A stretch of 64,000 bases of DNA from NCBI RefSeq assembly GCF_006337065.1, contig NZ_CP040872.1, forward strand, positions 1,736,001-1,800,000, given 5' to 3'. Source of the DNA: Agromyces laixinhei (GTDB lineage Bacteria > Actinomycetota > Actinomycetes > Actinomycetales > Microbacteriaceae). The notes beneath the pieces are model-generated. The model made no database searches and was not told where the DNA came from. It worked only from the letters and a program-made list of their open reading frames with translations. Position numbers and translations under genes: made by a program. Below, piece after piece: positions 17,671-26,160 of the stretch (the stretch's first letter is position 1; each line of letters opens with the position of its first letter).

Positions 17671-18799
17671 AGCTCCCGCCAGGAAGTCGGCAGGCAAGCG
17701 GGTCGCCGTGCTCGGCGCAGGCAGCTGGGGCACGACGTTCGCGAAGATCCTCGCCGACGGCGGCGCCGATGTCGTGCTGTGGGCCCGGCGCCCGGAACTC
17801 GCACGAGAGATCCAGGAGGCCAAGCGCAACAGCGACTACCTCCAGGGCGTGAACCTTCCGCTCGGCCTCAGGGCCACGAACCGTCTCGATCTCGCGCTCG
17901 CGGGCGCCGAGCAGGTCTTCATCTCGGTGCCGAGCCAATCGCTGCGCGAGAACCTCGCGCTCGTCGCGCCGCACCTGCACGCACAGGCATCCGTGGTCTC
18001 GCTCATGAAGGGCGTCGAGAAGTCGACCGGCATGCGCATGAGCGAGGTCATCGCCGAGGTGCTGCGCATCGACCCGGCGCAGATCGCGGTCATCTCGGGG
18101 CCGAACCTCGCGCTCGAGATCGCGAAGGAGCAGCCGACGGCCGCCGTCGTGTCGTCGGCGAGCCTCGAGACGGCGCAGGCCGTGGCATCCGTCGCCCGCA
18201 ACCGCTACTTCCGCTCGTTCGTGAACACCGACGTGATCGGCACCGAGTTCGGCGGTGTGCTGAAGAACCTCATCGCCGTCGCGATCGGCATCGTCGACGG
18301 CGTCGGCTACGGCGAGAACACGAAGGCGTCGATCATCACGCGCGGCCTCGTCGAGATGACGGACTTCGCGGTCGCCTACGGCGCGCACCCCGAGACCCTC
18401 GCGGGTCTCGCCGGGCTCGGCGACCTCATCGCGACGAGCCAGTCGCCGCTCTCGCGCAACAACACCGCGGGCCGGCTGCTCGGCCAGGGCTACCACCTGA
18501 ACGACGTCGTCCATCAGATGCAGCAGACCACCGAGGGGCTCGCATCGGTCGGGCCGATCCTCGAACTGGCGCGCGCGAAGGGCGTCGACATGCCCATCGT
18601 CGAACAGGTTCGGCAGGTGCTCGCGGGCACGCTCGACCCGAGAGACATCGCGCCGCACCTCACGACCGATGACGAGCCGCAGGGCGAAAGGACGATCGAT
18701 GGACAAGCTCAGGGTGGTTCTGCTGTTCGGAGGGCGTTCCAGCGAGCATTCGATCAGCTGCGCCACGGCGGGCGGAGTGCTTCGGGCGATCGACCGTAG
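17660..18799 (+). CDS. gpsA: Glycerol-3-phosphate dehydrogenase [NAD(P)+]
   Basis: 379 residues from TTG 17660, inside the end of the acyltransferase gene. It reduces dihydroxyacetone phosphate to sn-glycerol-3-phosphate for phospholipids. The Rossmann motif is VLGAGSWGTTFA near residue 17; SGPNLALEIA, VGYGENTKAS (active-site Lys region) and GLGDLIATSQSPLSRN are family signatures. The protein runs about 35-40 residues past the usual end: after LTTDDEPQGER it continues in a basic tail that lies wholly inside the start of ddl, a 101-base overlap. The tail may be real or a consequence of a lost stop. Confidence 0.95.
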   Translation: MKTRAPARKSAGKRVAVLGAGSWGTTFAKILADGGADVVLWARRPELAREIQEAKRNSDYLQGVNLPLGLRATNRLDLALAGAEQVFISVPSQSLRENLALVAPHLHAQASVVSLMKGVEKSTGMRMSEVIAEVLRIDPAQIAVISGPNLALEIAKEQPTAAVVSSASLETAQAVASVARNRYFRSFVNTDVIGTEFGGVLKNLIAVAIGIVDGVGYGENTKASIITRGLVEMTDFAVAYGAHPETLAGLAGLGDLIATSQSPLSRNNTAGRLLGQGYHLNDVVHQMQQTTEGLASVGPILELARAKGVDMPIVEQVRQVLAGTLDPRDIAPHLTTDDEPQGERTIDGQAQGGSAVRRAFQRAFDQLRHGGRSASGDRP

Positions 18800-19805
18800 C
18801 CGATACGAGGTGATCCCCGTCGGGATCACCCGTGACGGCGCGTTCGTGCTCGAGTCCGACGATCCCGATCGCTTCGCCCTCGACCCGGCGCACCTGCCCG
18901 AGATCGTCGATGACGGCAGCCGGGTGCGCCTGCCGGAGAGCGCGTCGTCGAGAGAGCTCCGCGTGACGACGGCGTCCGCTGAAACAGGCGGCTCGGGCGA
19001 ACGCTCGCTCGGCGACGTCGACGTCGTCTTCCCGATCCTGCACGGGCGGTTCGGCGAAGACGGCACGATCCAGGGGATGCTCGAACTCCTCGGCCTGCCG
19101 TACGTCGGCAACGGGGTGCTCGCCTCGTCGATCGGCATGGACAAGCACTTCACGAAGACCGTGCTCGAGGGCGCGGGCATCGCCGTGGCGCCGTGGGTGA
19201 CGCTGACGCGCTCGGCACTCGACGAGGATCGTGAGTTGTGGGGGCGCCGCACGAGGGCGCTCGGACTCCCCGTGTTCGTCAAGCCCGCGCGGGCCGGATC
19301 CTCGGTCGGGGTCACGAAGGTGACCGACTGGTCCGAGCTCGATGCGGCGCTCGAGACCGCGTTCGCCGAAGACGACTCAGTGCTGGTCGAAGCGGCCGTG
19401 GTCGGCCGCGAGATCGAGTGCGGCGTGCTCGGCGGTGCCGGGGCACCCGTTCGCGTGAGCACCGCGGGGGAGGTCGTCGTCACCGGACGCGACTTCTACG
19501 ATTTCGAGGCGAAGTACCTCGATGCGCCCGGGGTCGACCTGATCTGCCCGGCCGGGCTGGGTGACGGCGAGCTCTTCGAACTGCAGCGCATCGCGCGGCG
19601 GGCCTTCGAGGCGATCGGGTGCGAGGGGCTCGCTCGGGTCGACGTGTTCCTGACCGACGAGGGATTCGTCGTCAACGAGATCAACACGATGCCGGGCTTC
19701 ACCCCGATCTCCATGTTCCCGACGTGCTGGCAGCAGTCAGGGCTCGCCTACCCCGAACTCATCGCCGAACTCATCGATGCGGGTCACGCGCGCGGCAGCC
19801 GTTAG
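18699..19805 (+). CDS. ddl: D-alanine--D-alanine ligase
   Basis: 368 residues from ATG 18699 (GAAAGGA just upstream). ATP-grasp enzyme that makes D-Ala-D-Ala for peptidoglycan. Signatures are LLFGGRSSEHSISC at the N-terminus, FPILHGRFGEDGTIQG, and the C-terminal NEINTMPGFTPISMFP metal-binding block. It overlaps the end of gpsA by 101 bases on the same strand. It converges with the DUF3515 gene, sharing four bases at their stops. Confidence 0.96.
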   Translation: MDKLRVVLLFGGRSSEHSISCATAGGVLRAIDRSRYEVIPVGITRDGAFVLESDDPDRFALDPAHLPEIVDDGSRVRLPESASSRELRVTTASAETGGSGERSLGDVDVVFPILHGRFGEDGTIQGMLELLGLPYVGNGVLASSIGMDKHFTKTVLEGAGIAVAPWVTLTRSALDEDRELWGRRTRALGLPVFVKPARAGSSVGVTKVTDWSELDAALETAFAEDDSVLVEAAVVGREIECGVLGGAGAPVRVSTAGEVVVTGRDFYDFEAKYLDAPGVDLICPAGLGDGELFELQRIARRAFEAIGCEGLARVDVFLTDEGFVVNEINTMPGFTPISMFPTCWQQSGLAYPELIAELIDAGHARGSR

Positions 19806-20314
19806 CCGGCGTCGAGGTTCGTGCAGCCGCCTTCGGCCGGGATCACCGAGACCGCGGCGGCGAGTTCGGTGATGACGGTCGTGCCCGAGACGACGTCGTT
19901 GTCGACGAGCACCTCGACGGCGGGCGAGCGTCCGTACGTGGTGAACAGGTAGTCCGGGGCCTCGGACTCGTCGATGATCCAGTCGACGCCGTTGACGCTC
20001 ACGCATCGCTCGGTCGTCGGGCCGGGGGCCTCGGCGCCGCAGCGCAGCACGACGGATGCCGGTTCGCCCCATGCACCCGTGCCCTGCGCGTTCGTCTCGC
20101 GCTGCTGCTGTTCGGCCTCCGTGTCCCTGGCGAGTGCGTCTGGGAGCCGCACGACGACGGCGGCGCACTCGGGGTCGCTCGCGAGCGGTGCGGTCTCGAT
20201 GGGCACGGCCTGGCTGCAACCGGCGAACACGAGCACCGAGGCGAGTGCGACGGTCGCGGAGGTGAAGGGGCGGGCCCCCGTGCGAGGCCGGGCGGGGGCG
20301 GATGAATCGGACAT
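19802..20314 (-). CDS. DUF3515 lipoprotein
   Basis: 170 residues. A basic N-terminus, a hydrophobic stretch and the lipobox VFAGC (Cys33) mark an exported lipoprotein. The body has the DUF3515 pattern with two conserved Cys (RCGAEAPG and ERCVSVNGVDWI) and a final Cys near the C-terminus. The family is usually encoded beside ddl and thiL in Actinobacteria; its function is unknown. The start at 20314 has TAACCT seven bases upstream on the minus strand, so the transcript is probably leaderless. Confidence 0.85.
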   Translation of the reverse strand: MSDSSAPARPRTGARPFTSATVALASVLVFAGCSQAVPIETAPLASDPECAAVVVRLPDALARDTEAEQQQRETNAQGTGAWGEPASVVLRCGAEAPGPTTERCVSVNGVDWIIDESEAPDYLFTTYGRSPAVEVLVDNDVVSGTTVITELAAAVSVIPAEGGCTNLDAG

Positions 20315-20321
20315 CCTGATC

Positions 20322-20327
20322 AGGTTA
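20322..20327 (-). promoter_or_regulatory. -10 element TAACCT for the DUF3515 gene
   Basis: Read on the minus strand, TAACCT lies 7 bases before the ATG at 20314, the spacing expected for leaderless transcription. It also marks the edge between the conserved block and the accessory catabolic cluster. Confidence 0.4.
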
Positions 20328-20340
20328 TCGCGAGCGGAGA

Positions 20341-21768
20341 TCAGCCGGCGGTCGCTCCTGGCCGGCCGGCGTCGTCACCCATCGGCGGCACGCCGAACGG
20401 CGCAGCAGCGGCGTAGGCGGCGGCCGCCCGCAGCACGAGCGCGTCGGAGTGTCGCGGGCCGACCAGTTGCAGGCCGATCGGCATGCCGTCTCGGGTGAGT
20501 CCGCACGGCACGCTGATGGCCGGTTGCTGAGTCAGATTGAACGGGTAGGTGAACGGCGTCCACTCGGTCCAGCGAGTCAGCCCTCGACCGGCCGGTGTCT
20601 CCGCAGCGACCTCGAACGCCCCGATCGGCACGGTCGGGGTGATCAGCAGATCGTAGGTCTCGTGGAACGCACCCATCCGCCGACCGAGGTCGGCCCTCAC
20701 CTGGTTGGCGGCGAGTACGTCCATCGCGCTCATCTGCCTGCCGGCGTCCGCGACATCGAGCAGGGCAGGGTCGACCTCCGACCAGCGCTCAGGGTCGTAC
20801 CCGTCGAGCACCTTTGCCGCGCCGGCGAACCACAGTACGTGGTACGCCCCGCGCGGGTCATCGAATCCGGGGTCGACCTCGTCGATGCGCGCGCCGAGCC
20901 CGGCGAGAACGCGCGCTGCCTGCTCGACGGATGCCGCGACATCCGGATCGACCTCTGCGTAGCCGAAATCGCGACTGTAGCCGATTCGCAGTCCGTCGAT
21001 TCCGTCGTTCAGCCGTGCCCGATACGACTCGGTCGGCGGCCGTAACGCCGACCAGTCCCGAGCGTCGAATCCGCACAGTACATCCATCATCAGTGCGGCG
21101 TCCTCGACCGTCCTGGTCATCGGTCCGGCGTGCGCGAGGGTTCCGAACGGACTCGACGGATAGAGCGGAATCGCCCCGTAGGTGGGCTTCATACCGACGA
21201 TTCCCGAGAAGGCGGCGGGGATCCGCACGGACCCGCCGCCGTCCGTGCCGACCGACAACTGTCCCATCCCGAGCGCGACGGCGCTGGCTGATCCGCCACT
21301 CGACCCGCCGCTCGTTCGGGTCTCGTTCCATGCGTTCGTCGTGGCGCCGGTGAGCGGATTGTCAGTGACGCCCTTCCAGCCGAATTCGGGCGTCGTCGTC
21401 TTGCCGATCAGCACGGCTCCGGCCTCGCGGAGCCGCGCCACAGACGGGGCATCCTCATTCCAGTCCTGGTCGGGGTTCGACAACCGCGAGCCGCGGAGCG
21501 TCGGCCAGCCCTGCGTCAACAACAGGTCTTTGATGCTGGTCGGCACCCCATCGAGCGCGCCGGCCGGAGTGCCGCGATTCCACCGCGACTCGGAGTCACG
21601 CGCCTGCCGCAGTGCCTCTTCCTCATCGATCAGGCAGAACGCGTTGACCTCTGCGTCGAAGCGGGCGATGCGATCGAAGGCCGCTTCGGTGGCCTCGACC
21701 GGCGACACCGCCTTCGATCGGTAGGCGGCTACGAGGTCGGTCGCGGGCAGGTCTGCGAGATCATCCAC
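20341..21768 (-). CDS. Amidase (amidase signature family)
   Basis: 475 residues from the GTG at 21768; a longer frame extends upstream but would run through the operator. The Ser-cis-Ser-Lys triad region is intact: Lys80 in TSIKDLLLT, the GGSSGGSA block at 154-161 and Ser180 in TDGGGSVRIPAA. It hydrolyses a carboxamide or similar C-N bond; the true substrate cannot be read from sequence. It is transcribed away from the aminotransferase operon, with one shared palindrome (21797-21808) about 30 bases upstream, so it probably belongs to the same GntR-controlled system. GAGGG is only two bases before the start. Confidence 0.88.
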   Translation of the reverse strand: MDDLADLPATDLVAAYRSKAVSPVEATEAAFDRIARFDAEVNAFCLIDEEEALRQARDSESRWNRGTPAGALDGVPTSIKDLLLTQGWPTLRGSRLSNPDQDWNEDAPSVARLREAGAVLIGKTTTPEFGWKGVTDNPLTGATTNAWNETRTSGGSSGGSASAVALGMGQLSVGTDGGGSVRIPAAFSGIVGMKPTYGAIPLYPSSPFGTLAHAGPMTRTVEDAALMMDVLCGFDARDWSALRPPTESYRARLNDGIDGLRIGYSRDFGYAEVDPDVAASVEQAARVLAGLGARIDEVDPGFDDPRGAYHVLWFAGAAKVLDGYDPERWSEVDPALLDVADAGRQMSAMDVLAANQVRADLGRRMGAFHETYDLLITPTVPIGAFEVAAETPAGRGLTRWTEWTPFTYPFNLTQQPAISVPCGLTRDGMPIGLQLVGPRHSDALVLRAAAAYAAAAPFGVPPMGDDAGRPGATAG

Positions 21769-21796
21769 GCCCTCAGTGTGAAGTCCACATGTTTGG

Positions 21797-21808
21797 ATTG
21801 TCAACAAT
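21797..21808. promoter_or_regulatory. GntR-type operator, copy 1 (ATTGTCAACAAT)
   Basis: Palindrome of the form ATTGTNNACAAT between the divergent amidase and aminotransferase genes, nearest the amidase. The same 12-mer or its reverse complement occurs at 21849, 28446, 33835 and 37887, always upstream of cluster genes. GT...AC palindromes of this kind are typical for FadR-subfamily GntR proteins. Confidence 0.75.
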
Positions 21809-21813
21809 ATGCA

Positions 21814-21843
21814 TTGCTTGTCGTCGGGGCGGGCACGTAGAAT
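21814..21843 (+). promoter_or_regulatory. Promoter of the aminotransferase operon
   Basis: TTGCTT (21814-21819), an 18-base spacer and TAGAAT (21838-21843). The expected transcription start, near 21850, falls inside the second operator, so a bound repressor would block it. Confidence 0.55.
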
Positions 21844-21848
21844 GTCTA

Positions 21849-21860
21849 ATTGTTGACAAT
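21849..21860. promoter_or_regulatory. GntR-type operator, copy 2 (ATTGTTGACAAT)
   Basis: Second palindrome in the divergent region, 52 bases from copy 1 and in inverted orientation. It covers the probable transcription start of the aminotransferase operon and ends 23 bases before its ATG. Confidence 0.78.
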
Positions 21861-21883
21861 CTGTTTCGGTGAGGAAACTCGAT

Positions 21884-23197
21884 ATGACCACTCTCAGCTC
21901 GACCGCGCAGCCCATCGGCGTCCACGAAGCCACCGCCCCGGAAGCCACGCTCAGCCCACTGCTGAAGCAAGCCACTCCCGTCGTGGTCGAGCGGGCACTC
22001 GGCAGTTGGATCTACGGCGCGGACGGAGCGGAGTACCTCGATTTCACCACGGGGATCGGTGTGACGAGCACCGGTCACTGCCACCCGCGTGTCGTGGCGG
22101 CCGCTCGGGAGCAGACCGGCCTGATCATCCACGCCCAATACACGACGGTGATGCACAAGCCGTTGCTCGTCCTCACCGAGAAGCTCGGTGAGGTGCTTCC
22201 CGAGGGTCTCGACAGCGTGTTCTACGCCAACTCGGGATCCGAAGCCGTCGAGGCCTCCATCCGCCTCGCGCGGATGGCCACCGGGCGGCCGAACATCATC
22301 GCGTTCCACGGCGGGTTCCACGGCCGTACCGTGGCCGCCGCGTCGCTCACGACGGCCGGCACCAAGTTCCGCGCCGGCTTCAGCCCGATCATGGGCGGCG
22401 TGCACATCGCGCCGTTCCCCCACGCCTTCCGCTACGGCTGGGATCTCGATACCGCGATCGACTTCGCGCTCACTGAGCTCGACTACCTGCTCCAGACGAT
22501 CTCGAGTCCAGCTGACACTGCCGGATTCATCATCGAACCGGTGCTCGGCGACGGTGGGTACCTCCCGACGCCCCCGCGCTTCCTCGAAGGTCTCCGCGAG
22601 CGCGCGGATCGTCACGGCATCGTGTTGATCCTCGACGAGGTGCAGGCCGGCGTCGGGCGAACGGGTCGGTTCTGGGGGCACCAGCACAGCTCGATCGTCC
22701 CCGACGTGGTGATCACGGCGAAGGGGCTCGCGAGCGGGTTCCCGATTTCCGCGATCGCGGCGTCGACCGAGCTGATGTCGAAGGCATGGCCGGGTTCCCA
22801 GGGCGGAACGTACGGTGGCAACGCCGTGGCTGCTGCGGCGGCCGTGGCGACGTTGGACGTCGTCAGAGACGAGGGGCTGGTCGAGAACGCGAGGGAGCGG
22901 GGCGACCAATTACAGAAGGGACTGAAGGCGCTGACCGAGGCGAACCCGCTCGCGGGCGACGTTCGAGGTCTCGGCCTCATGCAGGCCGTCGAGTTCGTCA
23001 GCGAGACGGGAGCGCCGAACGCGGTGCTCGCAGGCGCGGTGCAGCAGGCGGCCATCGCCGAGAACCTGCTGCTGTTGACGTGCGGCGCCGCCGGCAATGT
23101 GGTCCGCGTCATCCCAGCCCTCACCGTCTCAGCCGACGAGATCGAGACCGGCCTCGGTCGATTCGGCGCCGCTCTGCGTGTTGCGCAACGGTCATGA
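21884..23197 (+). CDS. Class III PLP aminotransferase (4-aminobutyrate / diaminobutyrate type)
   Basis: 437 residues from ATG 21884; GAGGAA lies about 8 bases upstream. Fold-type I class III transaminase: YANSGSEAVEAS (PLP phosphate), ILDEVQAGVGRTG (Asp of the cofactor ring) and the Schiff-base Lys280 in ITAKGLASG. Relatives act on omega-amino groups of GABA, ornithine or 2,4-diaminobutyrate. It heads a run with overlapping stops and starts (FAD/Fe-S protein, then aldehyde dehydrogenase). In an ectoine-like pathway it would be the DoeD equivalent giving aspartate semialdehyde; in a GABA route it would be GabT. Sequence alone does not decide. Confidence 0.88.
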   Translation: MTTLSSTAQPIGVHEATAPEATLSPLLKQATPVVVERALGSWIYGADGAEYLDFTTGIGVTSTGHCHPRVVAAAREQTGLIIHAQYTTVMHKPLLVLTEKLGEVLPEGLDSVFYANSGSEAVEASIRLARMATGRPNIIAFHGGFHGRTVAAASLTTAGTKFRAGFSPIMGGVHIAPFPHAFRYGWDLDTAIDFALTELDYLLQTISSPADTAGFIIEPVLGDGGYLPTPPRFLEGLRERADRHGIVLILDEVQAGVGRTGRFWGHQHSSIVPDVVITAKGLASGFPISAIAASTELMSKAWPGSQGGTYGGNAVAAAAAVATLDVVRDEGLVENARERGDQLQKGLKALTEANPLAGDVRGLGLMQAVEFVSETGAPNAVLAGAVQQAAIAENLLLLTCGAAGNVVRVIPALTVSADEIETGLGRFGAALRVAQRS

Positions 23198-26160
23198 CGA
23201 TCACCGCCGACGGCGGCCTGATCCGGCAGGTGGGGGCGCTCGGCATCGAACTCGACACGGCACCGCGCCGCGTGGCCGAGTACGCCTACGACGCCTCGAA
23301 CTACCGCATCGAGCCACTCGGAGTCGCCTTCCCGCGCACCGCGTCCGAAGTCGCCGAGCTGCTGGCACTCTGTCACCGGCTTCGGGTGCCGGTCGTGAGC
23401 AGAGGCGGCGGCACGTCGATGGCCGGAGGCGCGATCGGCGCCGGCATCGTGCTCGACTTCTCGCGCCACATGAACGCCGTGCTGCGGGTCGATGCGGCAG
23501 CCGAAGAGGCCACCGCACAGCCGGGCATCGTGCTGACGACCCTGCAGCGGGAGGTGGCGCAGGCGACCGGCGACGCCATGACCTTCGCGCCTGACCCGTC
23601 CAGCAGATCCAGGGCCACCCTCGGCGGCGCCATCGCGAACGACGCGTGCGGCAACCACTCGGTGCGATACGGTCGCACCTCCGATCACGTCATTGCGCTC
23701 GACATCGTCACGGCAGACGGACTCATGCTCACCGCCACTCGCTCCGGTCTCGAGCCGACCATCGCCGGAGACCAACTCGCCGAACAGCGCGCCGCCGACC
23801 TGAACGACGAGCTGCGAGGCCTCGCCGCCGCCAACCTCAGTGCGTTCCGTCTCGAACTCGGGCGCATCCCGCGTCAGGTTTCGGGGTTCCACCTCGCTCA
23901 CCTGCTGCCTGAGCACGACTTCGATGTGGTGCGAGCGCTGGTCGGCAGCGAGGGCACCTGTGCGGTCATCGTTGCGGCGACGGTGCGCCTCGTGCCGACG
24001 CCGGCCGCCGCGCTGCTGCTGACCCTCGGGTACGACGATGTCGTCGAAGCGGCCCGCGACGTCATGACCATCCTCGAGTTCTCTCCTGCAGCCGTCGAAG
24101 GCATCGACGAGGCCATCGTCGACACCATGCGGCACCTGCGCGGCGATGACTCCGTGCTGGGTCTGCCTGACGGCCGCGCCTGGCTGTATGTGGATCTCGA
24201 CGGCGACGATCCCGCCGATGTCGCGGCCGAGGCCGGTGAACTGCTCGCGCGGCTCCGTGAGAACGGCAGGATGCGCGCCGGCCGGGTGGTCGAGGACCTC
24301 GTCGAGCGGGCATCGCTCTGGCGGGTGCGTGAAGACGGCGCCGGGCTCTCCGCGCGGCTGCACACCGGCGGCGAGTCGTGGCCAGGCTGGGAGGACTCCG
24401 CCGTGGCGCCCGAGCACCTGGCCGCATATCTGTCCGAATTCCGCGAGCTGCTCGAGCGATTCGAGCTGCACGGCGTGATGTACGGCCACTTCGGCGCGGG
24501 CTGCATGCACGTGCGCATCACCTTCGACCTACGCACCGACGCAGGGCGTGCGGTGATGGAGGCGTTCTGCTTGGCTGCCGCCGAACTCGTGGTCGAGCAC
24601 GGCGGGTCGCTCTCGGGCGAGCACGGCGACGGCAGATCACGGAGTGAACTGCTGTCGGTCATGTACTCGCCGGCGATGCTCGAGGCCTTCGCCGCCTTCA
24701 AGTCCGCCTGGGATCCGGCCGGCATTCTGAATCCCGGCATTCTGGTCGATGCCGACGCACTCGCCGACAATCTCGCGCTCGACGGCGTTCCCGAGCGCGA
24801 ATGGCGAACGAGCTTCGACCTGACCCCGCACACCGCGTCGCCGCATCAACGGGCGGTGGACCCGTTCGTGCATGCCGTGCAGGGCTGCGTCGGCATCGGT
24901 CGCTGCCGGTCGGAGGTCGGCGGCGTCATGTGCCCGAGTTACCGGGCGACCGGCGACGAGAAGGACTCGACCAGGGGCAGGTCGCGAGTCCTGCAGGAGA
25001 TGGTACGTGGCGCGCGCAGCGTCGAGATGGGATGGCGGTCGGAAGATGTGCGCGAGGCCCTCGATCTCTGCCTGTCGTGCAAGGCGTGCTCGACCGATTG
25101 CCCGGTCGGCGTCGACATGGCCAGCTACAAGTCGGAGTTCTTCGATCATTACTACGAGCGGCGATTGCGCCCCCGCTCTCACTACTCGCTCGGGTGGTTG
25201 CCGGTCTGGTTGCGGTTCACGCCGCACGTGGCGCCGCTCTTGAACGTCATTCTCGCCTCGCCGCTCGGCAAGGTGGTCGCTGCGCTGGGCGGGCTGACCA
25301 CCAAGCGCAGCCTGCCCCGCTTCGCCGGCGCGCGGCAGCTCCGGCGCGCGCTCGACCGCACGCAACACGTGGCCGACCCCGAGATCGTGCTCGTCATCGA
25401 CAGCTTCACGAAGGGGTTCCGGCCAGAGGTGGCCGGAGCCGCCCGACGGGTGCTGAACAGCAGCGGCAACACGGTCGAGTGCAACGCCGAGGTGTGCTGC
25501 GGCCTCACGATGATCTCCACCGGCCAACTCGACGCAGCCAAGCAGCGATTGGCGAAGGCAGCGCAGGCCCTCGACGACGACACCGACCGACCCATCGTGG
25601 TGATCGAGCCGAGCTGCGCCGCGGCCTTCCGCAAAGACCTTCCCGAGCTGGTGCACACCGACGCCGCCCGTCGCGTCGCTCGTCGCATCCGCAGCTTCGC
25701 CGGCATGATGGCCGAGCTCGTCGAAGCGGGATGGCAGCCCGACTGGCGTGACGGCCGGGCCCCGAAGGAGGTGACAGTGCAGACCCACTGCCACGAGTAC
25801 GCGGTGTTCGGGGCGAAGAGTCAGGTCACGGCGCTGCACGCGATCGGTGTGGAGAGCGTTCGAGAAGCGACCGGATGCTGCGGGGTTGCCGGCAACTTCG
25901 GATTCGAGCCGGAGCACTTCGACATCAGCATGCAGATCGCCGAACAGGCGCTCATCCCCGCACTGCGCCGAACCGCCGCCGAGACGCCGGTGCTCGCCGA
26001 CGGATTCAGCTGCCAGATGCAGCTCATGCAGGTTGCGAAAGAGCAAACCGGCATGCACCTCGCGGAACTCGTCGATGCCGGCACGATGCCCACCACGGCG
26101 GCGCCTTCGGCACCGTCGACCCCACCATCACGACCCCCCTTCGACAAAGGACGATCATGA
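23194..26160 (+). CDS. FAD-linked oxidase fused to [4Fe-4S] and CCG domains
   Basis: 988 residues from ATG 23194 (ATGA overlap). The N-terminal 530 residues are a GlcD/D-lactate dehydrogenase-type FAD module, with the nucleotide-binding stretch SRGGGTSMAGGAIG. A ferredoxin-like segment follows: CVGIGRCR, MCPS and CLSCKACSTDCPVG (from about residue 626). The last 300 residues form a cysteine-rich CCG region with EVCCGLTM (about 768) and TGCCGVAGNFG (about 895). Such fusions (Dld- and YdiJ-like) oxidise D-2-hydroxyacids and pass electrons to the respiratory chain. Here it lies between an aminotransferase and an aldehyde dehydrogenase; the substrate is probably a D-2-hydroxyacid intermediate or by-product. 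Confidence 0.88.
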   Translation: MTITADGGLIRQVGALGIELDTAPRRVAEYAYDASNYRIEPLGVAFPRTASEVAELLALCHRLRVPVVSRGGGTSMAGGAIGAGIVLDFSRHMNAVLRVDAAAEEATAQPGIVLTTLQREVAQATGDAMTFAPDPSSRSRATLGGAIANDACGNHSVRYGRTSDHVIALDIVTADGLMLTATRSGLEPTIAGDQLAEQRAADLNDELRGLAAANLSAFRLELGRIPRQVSGFHLAHLLPEHDFDVVRALVGSEGTCAVIVAATVRLVPTPAAALLLTLGYDDVVEAARDVMTILEFSPAAVEGIDEAIVDTMRHLRGDDSVLGLPDGRAWLYVDLDGDDPADVAAEAGELLARLRENGRMRAGRVVEDLVERASLWRVREDGAGLSARLHTGGESWPGWEDSAVAPEHLAAYLSEFRELLERFELHGVMYGHFGAGCMHVRITFDLRTDAGRAVMEAFCLAAAELVVEHGGSLSGEHGDGRSRSELLSVMYSPAMLEAFAAFKSAWDPAGILNPGILVDADALADNLALDGVPEREWRTSFDLTPHTASPHQRAVDPFVHAVQGCVGIGRCRSEVGGVMCPSYRATGDEKDSTRGRSRVLQEMVRGARSVEMGWRSEDVREALDLCLSCKACSTDCPVGVDMASYKSEFFDHYYERRLRPRSHYSLGWLPVWLRFTPHVAPLLNVILASPLGKVVAALGGLTTKRSLPRFAGARQLRRALDRTQHVADPEIVLVIDSFTKGFRPEVAGAARRVLNSSGNTVECNAEVCCGLTMISTGQLDAAKQRLAKAAQALDDDTDRPIVVIEPSCAAAFRKDLPELVHTDAARRVARRIRSFAGMMAELVEAGWQPDWRDGRAPKEVTVQTHCHEYAVFGAKSQVTALHAIGVESVREATGCCGVAGNFGFEPEHFDISMQIAEQALIPALRRTAAETPVLADGFSCQMQLMQVAKEQTGMHLAELVDAGTMPTTAAPSAPSTPPSRPPFDKGRS

